This document shows, piece by piece, positions 26,336 through 34,834 of a stretch of 64,000 nt of DNA. Source of the DNA: Terribium retamae (GTDB lineage: Bacteria; Pseudomonadota; Alphaproteobacteria; Rhizobiales; Rhizobiaceae); assembly GCF_022347545.1 (NCBI RefSeq), contig NZ_JAKREW010000026.1, forward strand, positions 1 to 64,000. Direction: 5' to 3'. The position numbers were made by a program, and so were the translations under genes. Numbering within the stretch: position 1 is the stretch's first letter; each line of letters begins with the position of its first letter. Below the pieces are notes generated by a model. It saw only the letters and a list, made by a program, of their open reading frames with translations. It was not told where the DNA came from and did no database searches.

Positions 26336-26941
26336 ATGTCCAAGCGAATCGCCGGTCCCGAAATCGAACGCCTCATCCAGCTGCTGGCCAAGGTGCCGGG
26401 GCTGGGGCCGCGTTCGGCGCGGCGCGCCGCGCTGCATCTCATCAAGAAGAAAGATCAGCTCTTGTCGCCCCTCGCCAACGCCATGGGTGAGGCAGTGGAG
26501 AAGGTGCGCATCTGTTCGACCTGCGGCAATGTCGACACGGCGGATCCCTGCATGATCTGCACCGACCCGCGCCGTGACGACGCGACGCTGATCGTCGTGG
26601 AGGACGTTTCGGATCTCTGGGCGCTGGAACGGGCGTCGGCGATGAATGTACGCTACCACGTGCTCGGCGGAACGCTGTCGCCGCTCGACGGAATCGGTCC
26701 CGACCAGTTGAACATCCGCTCGCTCGTCGATCGGATCGCCGGAGGCACGGTCAAGGAAGTCATTCTGGCGGTAAACGCCACGGTTGAGGGTCAGACAACG
26801 GCACACTACATCACCGACCAGCTCTCCGGCTTCGACGTGAAGGTGACAAGGCTGGCGCATGGCGTGCCGGTCGGCGGCGAGTTGGACTATCTCGACGAGG
26901 GTACGCTGGCCGCTGCGCTGAAGTCGCGCACGACGTTCTAA
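26336..26941 (+). CDS. recR: Recombination mediator protein RecR
   Basis: 201-residue protein of the RecFOR pathway, loading RecA at gapped DNA. Features in order: a helix-hairpin-helix KVPGLGPRSARRAALHLI, a zinc finger with the cysteines of ICSTCGNVDTADPCMIC, a Toprim domain LIVVEDVSDLWALE, and the C-terminal Walker-B-like HGVPVGGELDYLDEGTL. Length and order are typical. The ATG at 26336 gives the normal start. The transglycosylase gene follows after 20 bases and may be cotranscribed. Confidence 0.95.
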   Translation: MSKRIAGPEIERLIQLLAKVPGLGPRSARRAALHLIKKKDQLLSPLANAMGEAVEKVRICSTCGNVDTADPCMICTDPRRDDATLIVVEDVSDLWALERASAMNVRYHVLGGTLSPLDGIGPDQLNIRSLVDRIAGGTVKEVILAVNATVEGQTTAHYITDQLSGFDVKVTRLAHGVPVGGELDYLDEGTLAAALKSRTTF

Positions 26942-26961
26942 GGAGCCGGGAAGGACGGGGC

Positions 26962-28224
26962 ATGGATCGCTTTTCAGGTCGCTTCCCGATCCCCGCGCTG
27001 ATGCGCTTTCTGCTGCTCGCCACCGTCTTCTTCAGCTTTGCCGGAGCGGTCTCCGCCGCCACCGTCGATGACCAGTTCCGTGCCTGGCTGCAGAACGACC
27101 TTTGGCCTGAAGCCAAGTCTAAAGGCATCTCGCACGCGACTTTCAGCGCCGCGTTCGACGGTGTGAAGCCCAATCTCAAGCTGCCCGATCTGGTGCTGCC
27201 GGGCCAAAAACCGAAAACGCCGAAGAAACAACACCAGGCCGAGTTCGGTTCTCCGGGTTCGTATTTCGCGGAGAAGATCGTCGCAGCAGTTTCCAATGGC
27301 GGACGCGTCCGCGCAGGTAGATACGCCGCGACGCTCCGGCAGATCGAGAAGCGCTACGGCGTTCCGGGTTCCGTCGTCCTGGCGATCTGGGGTCGGGAAA
27401 GCGGTTTCGGCGCGGCCAAGATGCCCTATGACGCCTTTGAGGTGCTTGGCACCAAGGCCTTCATGGCAACCCGCAAGGAGATGTTCCGCCAGGAGTTGCT
27501 GGCGGCACTGGAGATCGTGCAGCGGGGTCTCGCTCCGGTTGGCGCCATGAAATCCTCCTGGGCTGGCGCGCTTGGCCAGCCGCAATTCATGCCCACCTCC
27601 TTTTTGAAACATGCCGTCGATTTTGACGGCGACGGCAAGACCGATATCTGGAATTCCGTGCCTGACGTCATGGGGTCCATCGCCAACTACCTGGTTCACT
27701 ATGGCTGGGTGAAGGGGCGCGGCTGGGGCTATGAAGTGACGGCACCGGAGGCCGTTTCCTGCTCGCTGGAAGGACCGGACCGCGGCAAGCCGGTTGCGGC
27801 TTGGAGCAAGCTCGGCGTCCGCCGCGTCGATGGAAAGCCGTTTCCTGCAGGCGAGAGCGCAGCCGAAAGCTTCCTGATGATGCCAGCCGGACGTCATGGT
27901 CCGGCTTTCCTCGTCACGCCGAATTTCTACGTCTTGAAGGAATACAACACCTCCGACCTCTATGCACTGTTCATCGGCCTTGGCGCAGACCGCATCGCTC
28001 GCGGCGACCACCGCTTTTCCACGCAATGGGGGGCGGTCGGGGGACTATACAGGTCCGATATCGCGGCTTTGCAACGGGCGCTCGAAAAGGAGGGTTACGA
28101 TGTCGGCAGCGCGGACGGCCTGCCCGGCTTCAAGACACGGCGTTCGATTGGCGAGTGGCAGACAAAGAACGGTCGCGCCGCAACCTGCTACCCGGACGCG
28201 GAGCTCGTCCAGTCGGTCAAGTAA
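26962..28224 (+). CDS. Lytic murein transglycosylase B-type with peptidoglycan-binding domain
   Basis: 420-residue secreted protein. The signal sequence ends near VSAA after a hydrophobic core at residues 14-31. An MltB-type SLT_2 domain follows with catalytic Glu146 in AIWGRESGFG, then ALGQPQFMPTSF and DFDGDGKTDIW. The C-terminus (about 345-415) is a PG_binding_1 domain with LQRALEKEGYDVGSADGLPG. The enzyme cleaves glycan strands to 1,6-anhydro products in the periplasm. No lipobox is visible, so it is soluble, unlike E. coli MltB. ATG 26962 or ATG 27001 could be the start; the second gives a more compact signal peptide. Confidence 0.9.
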   Translation: MDRFSGRFPIPALMRFLLLATVFFSFAGAVSAATVDDQFRAWLQNDLWPEAKSKGISHATFSAAFDGVKPNLKLPDLVLPGQKPKTPKKQHQAEFGSPGSYFAEKIVAAVSNGGRVRAGRYAATLRQIEKRYGVPGSVVLAIWGRESGFGAAKMPYDAFEVLGTKAFMATRKEMFRQELLAALEIVQRGLAPVGAMKSSWAGALGQPQFMPTSFLKHAVDFDGDGKTDIWNSVPDVMGSIANYLVHYGWVKGRGWGYEVTAPEAVSCSLEGPDRGKPVAAWSKLGVRRVDGKPFPAGESAAESFLMMPAGRHGPAFLVTPNFYVLKEYNTSDLYALFIGLGADRIARGDHRFSTQWGAVGGLYRSDIAALQRALEKEGYDVGSADGLPGFKTRRSIGEWQTKNGRAATCYPDAELVQSVK

Positions 28225-28242
28225 ACTCCGCCGCGAAGGCTG

Positions 28243-29244
28243 CTAAGCCGCCTTCGACATGTTGCGATGAATGTCGGCCAGCATCTCGAAAGAGCGCACG
28301 CGAGCGGCATGATCGTGAACCTGTGCGGTCACCATCAACTCGTCGGCACCGGTGCGTGCGATGAAAGCCTCGACACCTCGTTTCACTGTCTCCGGAGATC
28401 CCACCACGGCACAGGACAGCGCCTGATTCAGCATGGTTCGCGCAACGGGATCGAGATCGCGATCATAGTTTTCGACCGGCGGCGGAAGCTTTCCCGGCCG
28501 GCCGCTGCGCAGATTGACGAAAGCCTGCTGCAGCGAGGTGAACAACAGCTGCGCTTCGGCGTCTGTCGGGGCCGCGATCACGTTGAGGCCGAGCATGACG
28601 CGTGGTTTGTCGAGATGCTGTGACGGTTCGAACCGCGTGCGGTAGACTTCAAGCGCGTGGTCGAGTTCGGCCGGGGCGAAATGCGAAGCAAACGCATAGG
28701 GCAGGCCAAGCATGGCGGCCAGTTGCGCGCCGTAGAGGCTGGACCCGAGGATCCAGACCGGCACATTCTCGCCCTCGCCTGGTACAGCGCGGATGCGCTG
28801 ACCCTCCTCCGCCGGCTCGAAATAGGCCATTAGCTCGACGACATCGCGCGGGAAATTGTCGACGCTGGCGTCGAGGTTCCGGCGCAGCGCACGGGCCGTC
28901 ATCATGTCGGTGCCCGGCGCGCGGCCGAGGCCGAGATCGATGCGGCCGGGATGAAGGGCCGCCAGCGTGCCGAACTGTTCGGCGATCACCAGCGGTGCGT
29001 GGTTGGGCAGCATGATGCCGCCGGCGCCGACGCGGATTGTCTTGGTGCCTGCCGCGACATGAGCGATGACGACGGCGGTGGCGGCGCTGGCGATGCCGGG
29101 CATATTGTGATGTTCGGCCAACCAATAGCGTTTGTAGCCCAGCCGTTCGGCATGACGGGCAAGGTCCAGTGTGTTGGCCAGCGACTGCGCGGGGGTGCTT
29201 CCTTCGCCGACGGGCGAGAGGTCGAGAACGGAAAGATCGGTCAT
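28243..29244 (-). CDS. LLM class flavin-dependent oxidoreductase
   Basis: 333-residue luciferase-like monooxygenase family protein. It starts MTDLSVLDLSPVGEGSTPAQ and contains YKRYWLAEHHNMPGIASAA, GGIMLPNHAPLVIAEQFGTL and GLGRAPGTD, all characteristic of the group related to alkanal monooxygenase YhbW. It would use FMN with an unknown substrate. ATG 29244 starts at the conserved N-terminus; an ATG ten codons upstream (29274) is possible. The gene converges with the transglycosylase gene 19 bases away. Confidence 0.87.
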   Translation of the reverse strand: MTDLSVLDLSPVGEGSTPAQSLANTLDLARHAERLGYKRYWLAEHHNMPGIASAATAVVIAHVAAGTKTIRVGAGGIMLPNHAPLVIAEQFGTLAALHPGRIDLGLGRAPGTDMMTARALRRNLDASVDNFPRDVVELMAYFEPAEEGQRIRAVPGEGENVPVWILGSSLYGAQLAAMLGLPYAFASHFAPAELDHALEVYRTRFEPSQHLDKPRVMLGLNVIAAPTDAEAQLLFTSLQQAFVNLRSGRPGKLPPPVENYDRDLDPVARTMLNQALSCAVVGSPETVKRGVEAFIARTGADELMVTAQVHDHAARVRSFEMLADIHRNMSKAA

Positions 29245-29364
29245 GGGCGTGTCCCGCTGGCTGTCCGATCCCATATAGGGAGAGGTTAACGAAGAGCCAA
29301 ATCAAGAGATTGGGCCAGCCGCGAAAGCATCCGCCGGACTGTCGAATGCGACTTCCGAAAACAC

Positions 29365-29378
29365 GAATTCATGAATTC
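29365..29378. promoter_or_regulatory. Perfect 14-bp palindrome upstream of the DUF6481 gene
   Basis: GAATTCATGAATTC is fully self-complementary and is flanked by AACAC on the left and GTGTT on the right. It lies 160 bases before the DUF6481 start and 121 bases from the divergent flavoprotein start. It may be a regulator site for one of them; no protein can be named. Confidence 0.35.
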
Positions 29379-29537
29379 AATGTGTTAGGACGCCATTTTT
29401 GCCCCTCCAAAGGCGCCAAATGTGTCGTTGCGCTGCAACATACGCGTTCTATTCATGGCTGGCATACCGTTTTGGCGCTTGAACTCTGCTTTCGCGCGCG
29501 TATGTAAGCGGCGCACATAGACTTCAGGGAACTGGAC

Positions 29538-29966
29538 TTGGCTATCTACAGGGAAAAAGACATTTTCGAGCGGCGCAACGCCGCAAACGAGGCAAAGAAA
29601 GCGCTTCTGGAGCGCTTCAAGGCAAGACCGGCAGCAGACGATCCGGCAGTGCTGGCCCGCCAGGCGGAACGCAAGGCGATCCTCGAAGCGCGCGCTATTC
29701 GCGAAGCCGAAAAGGCTCGGTTGAAGCAGGAGCGCCTGGCGCTGGAAGCCGCCGAAAAGGCAGCGCGTGAGGCTGCCGCGGAGGCAGCACGGCTCGAAGC
29801 CGAAGCGAAAGCGCGAGAAGAAGCCGCCATCCGCGAAGCCGAAGAGAACGAGCGTATAGCGCGTCTCTTGGCCGACGAGGCGGAACGCAAGGCGAAGCGA
29901 GACGCCCGCTATGCGGCGCGTAAGCAGCGTGTCGGCCGCACGCCGCCTGGTTTCCAGGCCCGCTGA
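29538..29966 (+). CDS. DUF6481-family coiled-coil protein
   Basis: 142-residue, highly charged protein. It opens AIYREKDIFERRNAANEAKK and continues as an almost unbroken Ala/Glu/Arg/Lys helix (about residues 10-130), predicted to form a long coiled coil, with a short Gly/Pro-rich end RTPPGFQAR. The sequence resembles the alphaproteobacterial DUF6481 family, for which I know no function. The start codon is TTG 29538 with AGGGA about nine bases upstream; no ATG is near. A very good terminator follows at 29985-30018. No membrane segment or signal peptide is present, so it is cytoplasmic. Confidence 0.8.
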   Translation: MAIYREKDIFERRNAANEAKKALLERFKARPAADDPAVLARQAERKAILEARAIREAEKARLKQERLALEAAEKAAREAAAEAARLEAEAKAREEAAIREAEENERIARLLADEAERKAKRDARYAARKQRVGRTPPGFQAR

Positions 29967-29984
29967 TCGCCTCGAGAGATAAAG

Positions 29985-30022
29985 AAGAGCCCGCTTCGTG
30001 TTGTCGAAGCGGGCTCTTTGCA
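29985..30022 (+). terminator. Intrinsic terminator after the DUF6481 gene
   Basis: Perfect stem AAGAGCCCGCTTCG at 29985-29998 and CGAAGCGGGCTCTT at 30005-30018 with a six-base loop. The T run is short on the plus side and an A-rich stretch on the other end suggests it also serves the oxidase gene ending at 30063 on the minus strand. Confidence 0.85.
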
Positions 30023-30062
30023 TGTGCCGCTATGCGGTTGATCTGCCGGTTTGGCACCGGTC

Positions 30063-31211
30063 TTACTGTCTCATGAGCCTGCCGGGTCCGAGCATTGCTT
30101 CGTCGAGCCCGAAATCGGCTATCCTGGATGGCAGCGGCTGGCCGCGCACAAGAGCTGCGCAGGCCTCGCCCATGGCTGCGGAAGTCTGGATACCGTAGCC
30201 GCCTTGGGCAACCAGCCAGAACAGGCCAGGCACAGACGTGTCGAAGCCGCCAACCAGATCCCCGTCGCCGACGAAGGTGCGCAGGCCGGCCCAAACGCGG
30301 CTCGGCCGGCCCACGGAAAGCGTCGTCAACTCCTCGATGCGATGAATGCCGAGCGCGATGTCTTCCATTTCAGGCTGGACATCCTGCGGCGGCATCAGGT
30401 CGGCATTGGCCGGTGAGCCGAGTAGCATTCCGGCATCGGGCTTGATGTAGCAGCTCTCGTCGGCGCTGATGAACATTGGCCAGCGGGTGACGTCGAAACC
30501 GGCCGGAGGGTTGAAGACAAAGGCAGTGCGGCGGCGCGGCTCAAGGCCAAGCTTCGTAGCTGCGAAAAGGGTGCCGATCTCGTCGCCCCAGGCGCCGGCT
30601 GCATTGATAACGATCGGCGCACGATATTCCTTGCCGGAAGCGACAACCCGCCAGTCGCTGCCAATCCTTTCTGCGGCGGTCACTTCCGCATTGCCGATCA
30701 GGGTGCCGCCGGCACGCTTCAACCCGCGCAGATAACCCTGGTGCAGGGCATGCACGTCGATATCCTCGGCATTGGGATTGTAGACTGCGCCCACGACACT
30801 CTCGGGCCGCAATACGGGGACCCAGGCTTTGGCGGCTTCGAAATTGAGCCGTTCGCCGGAAAGCCCGATCGAACGCACCGCTTCCTGGTGTTCCTCTAGC
30901 AGATGTTCCTGTTCGCTCGAGGCCACGACCAACATGCCTCGCGGCGTCAGGATCGGGTGTTCTGCAAAACCCGGTGGCGGCGTTTCGAGGAAAGCACGGC
31001 TTGCTTTGGTAAGCGCGCAGACCTGCGCCGTGCCATAGGTCTCGCTGAAGAGTGCGGCCGAACGTCCGGTGGAATGATATCCCGGCTGGCTTTCCCGTTC
31101 GAGCAGAACCACCTTGAGATGCGGTGCTAGCCAGTAGCCGACCGAAGCGCCGGCAATGCCGCCGCCGATAATCACTATGTCGGCTTCCACAGGTTCGGCT
31201 TGCGCTGTCAT
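30063..31211 (-). CDS. FAD-dependent amino-acid/amine oxidoreductase (DAO family)
   Basis: 382-residue flavoprotein with the N-terminal dinucleotide fold DIVIIGGGIAGASVG (glycines at 16-21), STGRSAALFSETYG, the VINAAGAWGDEIG motif and the C-terminal FAD contact GLFWLVAQGGYGIQTS. The family includes D-amino acid dehydrogenases, glycine/sarcosine oxidases and PuuB-type gamma-glutamylputrescine oxidases. The specific substrate cannot be read from the sequence. The XRE-cupin regulator gene lies just upstream on the same strand, and a palindrome sits between them. This suggests regulated use of an amine or amino acid derivative together with the creatininase-like enzyme next door. Confidence 0.87.
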   Translation of the reverse strand: MTAQAEPVEADIVIIGGGIAGASVGYWLAPHLKVVLLERESQPGYHSTGRSAALFSETYGTAQVCALTKASRAFLETPPPGFAEHPILTPRGMLVVASSEQEHLLEEHQEAVRSIGLSGERLNFEAAKAWVPVLRPESVVGAVYNPNAEDIDVHALHQGYLRGLKRAGGTLIGNAEVTAAERIGSDWRVVASGKEYRAPIVINAAGAWGDEIGTLFAATKLGLEPRRRTAFVFNPPAGFDVTRWPMFISADESCYIKPDAGMLLGSPANADLMPPQDVQPEMEDIALGIHRIEELTTLSVGRPSRVWAGLRTFVGDGDLVGGFDTSVPGLFWLVAQGGYGIQTSAAMGEACAALVRGQPLPSRIADFGLDEAMLGPGRLMRQ

Positions 31212-31267
31212 TCCGGCACTCCCTCGGCGCCGGTGAACGGTCGCGTAATTTTCTTATGCGCTAAGCC

Positions 31268-31284
31268 TTTTCAAAAATTGAAAA
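31268..31284. promoter_or_regulatory. Candidate operator of the XRE-cupin regulator
   Basis: TTTTCAA and TTGAAAA flank a central AAA, giving a 17-base perfect inverted repeat in the 78-base gap between the regulator and the oxidase gene, 57 bases before the oxidase start. Its position and symmetry suit a dimeric XRE-cupin repressor such as those of the PuuR group. The link is inference. Confidence 0.45.
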
Positions 31285-31289
31285 CGGCG

Positions 31290-31910
31290 TCAAGGGCTCG
31301 ATTGGCGATCCAGCATCTCGATCAGCGCCGACTGAAAGTCCGGTTGCGCGCTGGAGCATACCGCGAGCACAAGCCCGTCGCCTTGGCCGACCGCGAGATA
31401 GGCGTGACCCATGGTGCTGTCGATATAGATGCTCTCGCCCTTTTCGAGGCGAACCGGCGCGTAGTGCTCGGTGTGCACCTCGATGGCGCCGTCGAGCACG
31501 TAGAGGAACTCTTCGCCCGAATGCTTGATGAGCGGGCCGAACTCTTCCAGTGAGCGGGTGGTGATGCGAGTCAGCACCGGCACCATGCGCTTCTTGGTGA
31601 TGTCCGTGCTGAGGTAAAGATAATCATAGTTCTGGGTTTTCTGCTGCAACCCGTCACCCTGCCGGTTGATGGAGCGCCGGGTCAGCGGATGACCGGAGAT
31701 TTCCGGCTCGGCGACAAGTTCGGCCATCGACAGCCCCAATCCTTCGCCGATCTGCAGAAGCTTGTCGTAAGAAAGGGACATCTGGTCATTTTCGACCTTG
31801 GACAGGGTTGAGATTGCCACGCCGGTCTTGCTGCTGACGTCGCTCAGCTTCCAGCCGTGTTTCTGGCGAAGCGCTTTGAGGTTCGAACCGAGTTTCGGGT
31901 GCTTGGCCAT
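31290..31910 (-). CDS. XRE-family transcriptional regulator with C-terminal cupin domain
   Basis: 206-residue regulator. Residues ~9-65 form a helix-turn-helix of the Cro/C1 type (LKALRQKHGWKLSDVSSKTGVAISTLSKVEN). Residues ~125-195 form a cupin barrel with HSGEEFLYVLDGAIEVHTE and LEKGESIYIDSTMGHAY, the likely ligand pocket. Proteins with this plan control amine, amino acid or polyamine degradation genes. ATG 31910 is directly preceded in frame by a TTG. The gene is divergent from the creatininase-like gene with a 112-base gap and lies upstream of the FAD oxidase gene; it probably controls both sides. Confidence 0.88.
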   Translation of the reverse strand: MAKHPKLGSNLKALRQKHGWKLSDVSSKTGVAISTLSKVENDQMSLSYDKLLQIGEGLGLSMAELVAEPEISGHPLTRRSINRQGDGLQQKTQNYDYLYLSTDITKKRMVPVLTRITTRSLEEFGPLIKHSGEEFLYVLDGAIEVHTEHYAPVRLEKGESIYIDSTMGHAYLAVGQGDGLVLAVCSSAQPDFQSALIEMLDRQSSP

Positions 31911-32022
31911 CAATCCCCAGTCGTTGGTCCAGTTCTATGACAGGACGATAGCCGTTGACATTCTCGGCAACAAGGAAAATCATTTAGCGAATTAGAAACG
32001 AAATTTCCGCCGCGGAGGAATC

Positions 32023-32847
32023 ATGGCTCGGGAAGTTGAATGGGCACGTATGACGGCGCCCGAACTGCGGGCGATCGCCGAGCGCGGCAATGCGTTGGCC
32101 ATCCTGCCGGTCGGTTCGCTGGAGCAGCACGGTCCGCATCTTCCCGTCATCACCGACACGGCAAGTGCTGCGGCTGCCGCAGTGCGTGGCGCGCGGCTGG
32201 TTTCCGAGGATGTGCCGCTCGCTGTCCTGCCCGGCCTCTGGCTCGGCATGAGCGAACATCACTTGCCATTCGGCGGCACCATCACGCTGGACTATGCTGC
32301 CTATCATGGTGTGCTGCGCTCGATCGCGCGTTCGTTGAAGGCAATCGGCTTTACCCGTCTGCTCATCGTCAACGGCCATGGCGGCAATGTCGACCCGCTC
32401 GCCGTTGCGGTGCGCGAACTTGCAGTGGAGTTCGATATGCCGATCGTTGCGACGACGCCATGGTTCCTGGCGCAGGAAGAAACCTCGGCATTGTTCGAGT
32501 CTGACGACGGTCCGAAACATGCGTGCGAAGGCGAGGCCTCGGTCATGCTGGCGATCGCGGGCGACATCGTCAAAACGGACAAGTTCAAGGATGCCGAAGC
32601 CCTGCAAGCGGGCCAGAATGAGGCGCCGCACGGTGCATCGCGCTTCTATTCCTTCTCCGAGCGTGCACCGAAGACCGGCACCTGGGGCTTCCCGAGCAAG
32701 GGCACTGCCGAAAAGGGCGAGAAGTTCCTCGGTTTGCATGCACGCGAGATCGCCAAACTTGTCACGTCCGAGATTCTTTGGACCCGGCCGGATCCGGTCT
32801 GGCGCGCCGGTCGCGGCCTGGAGACCACCGGTGGCAGGGCCGAATAA
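32023..32847 (+). CDS. Creatininase-family amidohydrolase
   Basis: 274-residue enzyme of the creatininase fold. Likely metal ligands lie in GSLEQHGPHLPVITDT (Glu34, His36, Asp45), in the NGHGGN motif and in the acidic CEGEASVML stretch. WLGMSEHHLPFGGTITL is also characteristic. Members open cyclic amides such as creatinine or act on related formamides in cofactor synthesis. The clear ribosome binding site GGAGGAATC precedes ATG 32023. An SBP gene follows after 72 bases, so uptake and hydrolysis of one small nitrogen compound is a reasonable, unproven reading. Confidence 0.88.
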   Translation: MAREVEWARMTAPELRAIAERGNALAILPVGSLEQHGPHLPVITDTASAAAAAVRGARLVSEDVPLAVLPGLWLGMSEHHLPFGGTITLDYAAYHGVLRSIARSLKAIGFTRLLIVNGHGGNVDPLAVAVRELAVEFDMPIVATTPWFLAQEETSALFESDDGPKHACEGEASVMLAIAGDIVKTDKFKDAEALQAGQNEAPHGASRFYSFSERAPKTGTWGFPSKGTAEKGEKFLGLHAREIAKLVTSEILWTRPDPVWRAGRGLETTGGRAE

Positions 32848-32919
32848 AACTCTGGCGGTGGCCCGCTGTGAGGAGTTGGCCACCGTGCGACTGCCAATAA
32901 CAACGACAAGGGGAAGATC

Positions 32920-34542
32920 ATGACTGTTCCAAGACGCGGCCGCCTGGCTGCACGGTTTGCCACCGGCGCGGCCGTCGCCCTTCTGTCCGGGCTGTTTGCC
33001 AGCCAGGCGCTGGCCAAGGGCCTGGTCTATTGCTCCGAAAGCGCGCCCGAGGGGTTCGATCCGGCGCTTTATTCCACCAACTCCACCTGGGACGCCTCGT
33101 CCAAGCCGATCTACAGCCGGCTGGTGGAGTTCCAACAGGGAACCACCAATGTGGTCCCCGGTCTGGCCGAAAGCTGGACCATCTCCGACGACAAGCTTGA
33201 ATACACGTTCAAGCTGCGCAAGGGCGTGAAATTCCAGACAACCGATTATTTCACGCCGACTCGTGAACTGACCGCCGATGACGTGATCTTCTCGCTGGAT
33301 CGCCAGCGCCTCAAGAACGACCCCTGGTACGGCTACATTGCCGGCTCGAGCTGGGAGATCTTCGAAGGCATGGAGATGCAGAACCTCATCAAGGACATCT
33401 CCAAGGTCGACGACAGCACGGTGAAGATCGTTCTCAACCAGCCGTCCGCTTCGCTGTTGGCCATGCTGGCGATGGATTTCGGCTCGGTTCTGTCAAAGGA
33501 ATATGCCGACAAGCTCCTAGCCGCGGGCACCAAGGAAAAACTCAACCAGCAGCCGATCGGCACGGGTCCTTTCCGCTTTGTCGACTATCAGCAGGATGCC
33601 GTCATCCGGTTCCAGGCCAATCCCGACTATTTCGGGGAGAAACCGAAGCTCGACGAGCTGGTCTTCGCTATTACCGTCGATCCGACTGCGCGGATGCAGC
33701 GCTTGCGGGCGGGTGAATGCCAGATGGCGCCTTATCCGGCGCCAGCCGACATCGCAGACCTCAAGGCCGATCCCAACCTGACGGTGATGGAGAAGCCGGG
33801 ATTGAACGTGGCCTACCTCGCCTACAACACGCTGATGCCCCCTTTCGACAAGGTCGAAGTGCGTCGCGCGCTCAACATGGCGATGAACAAGCAGGCGATC
33901 ATCGACGCCATCTTCCAGGGCACCGGCCAGGTCGCCAAGAACCCCTTGCCGCCCGGCATGTGGGGTTACAATGATGCCGTGGTTGATGACAAATACGATC
34001 CGGAAGCCGCCAGGAAGATGCTGGACGAGGCTGGTGTGAAGGATCTCAAGATGAAGATCTGGGCGATGCCGGTCAGCCGCCCCTACATGCCCAATGCGCA
34101 GCGGACCGCGGAACTGATCCAGGCCGATTTTGCCAAGGTCGGGGTTACGGTCGAGATCGTTTCCTATGAGTGGGGCGAATATGTGAAGCGCGCCCGCGAC
34201 AAGGATCGCGACGGTGCCATCATCCTCGGCGCCACCAGCGACAATGGTGATCCCGACAATCTGATCAGTTACTTCTTTGCCTGTTCGGGCGTCGGTGGCG
34301 CCAATTTCGCCAATTGGTGCTACCAGCCGGTTGAGGACCTGATGCAGAAGGCCCGCGTCACCTCTGATCAGGCCGAACGCACGAAGATGTATCATGAGCT
34401 GCAGGTTCTGTTCAAAGAACAGGCGCCCTGGGCGACGCTCGACCATTCCACCGTGTCGCTGCCGATGTCAAAGAAGGTGATCGGCTACGTCATGGATCCG
34501 CTCGGCTCGCACCGGTTCGAAAGCGTCGACATTGCCGAATAA
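32920..34542 (+). CDS. Orphan dipeptide-type substrate-binding protein (DppA paralogue)
   Basis: 540-residue SBP_bac_5 protein. The signal peptide is RRGRLAARFATGAAVALLSG with cleavage near ALA before KGLVYCSESAPEGFDPA. It is clearly similar to the DppA at 4713-6305 along its length (SRLVEFQQGTTNVVPGLAESW, KLRKGVKFQTTDYFTPTRE, PIGTGPFRFVDYQQDAVI). No permease or ATPase gene accompanies it. It either supplies the DppBCDF transporter 30 kb away with another ligand or uses another importer. ATG 32920 has AAGGGGAAG upstream. A 14-bp stem follows the gene. Confidence 0.9.
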   Translation: MTVPRRGRLAARFATGAAVALLSGLFASQALAKGLVYCSESAPEGFDPALYSTNSTWDASSKPIYSRLVEFQQGTTNVVPGLAESWTISDDKLEYTFKLRKGVKFQTTDYFTPTRELTADDVIFSLDRQRLKNDPWYGYIAGSSWEIFEGMEMQNLIKDISKVDDSTVKIVLNQPSASLLAMLAMDFGSVLSKEYADKLLAAGTKEKLNQQPIGTGPFRFVDYQQDAVIRFQANPDYFGEKPKLDELVFAITVDPTARMQRLRAGECQMAPYPAPADIADLKADPNLTVMEKPGLNVAYLAYNTLMPPFDKVEVRRALNMAMNKQAIIDAIFQGTGQVAKNPLPPGMWGYNDAVVDDKYDPEAARKMLDEAGVKDLKMKIWAMPVSRPYMPNAQRTAELIQADFAKVGVTVEIVSYEWGEYVKRARDKDRDGAIILGATSDNGDPDNLISYFFACSGVGGANFANWCYQPVEDLMQKARVTSDQAERTKMYHELQVLFKEQAPWATLDHSTVSLPMSKKVIGYVMDPLGSHRFESVDIAE

Positions 34543-34607
34543 ATCCTGACACGCTCCGCGGCGATCTTCCGCGCCAAGCGTTTCATTTATCGGAATTTTA
34601 CTGCCTT

Positions 34608-34641
34608 TGGCCGGCCTTGGACAAATTTCCAAGGCCGGCCA
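34608..34641 (+). terminator. Stem-loop downstream of the orphan binding-protein gene
   Basis: Perfect 14-bp stem TGGCCGGCCTTGGA (34608-34621) and TCCAAGGCCGGCCA (34628-34641), loop of six bases, followed by GGGTTGTTTGTATT. The T tract is interrupted, so termination is likely but not certain. Confidence 0.6.
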
Positions 34642-34834
34642 GGGTTGTTTGTATTCTAATGATTTTGCGGGTGCCCAAATCCGTGCTAGCGTCTCTCTTG
34701 GCTTTGCCCAAGCGGGGACAATGGCGAAGTACTTCCAATCGTTCTGCGATTCAAAGTATCTGCCATCGGCCTTGAAAGGGCCGGTTCAGGCCTGTGTCGG
34801 CCTGACGGCTATTGAGGTTGTGAGATCAACATGA

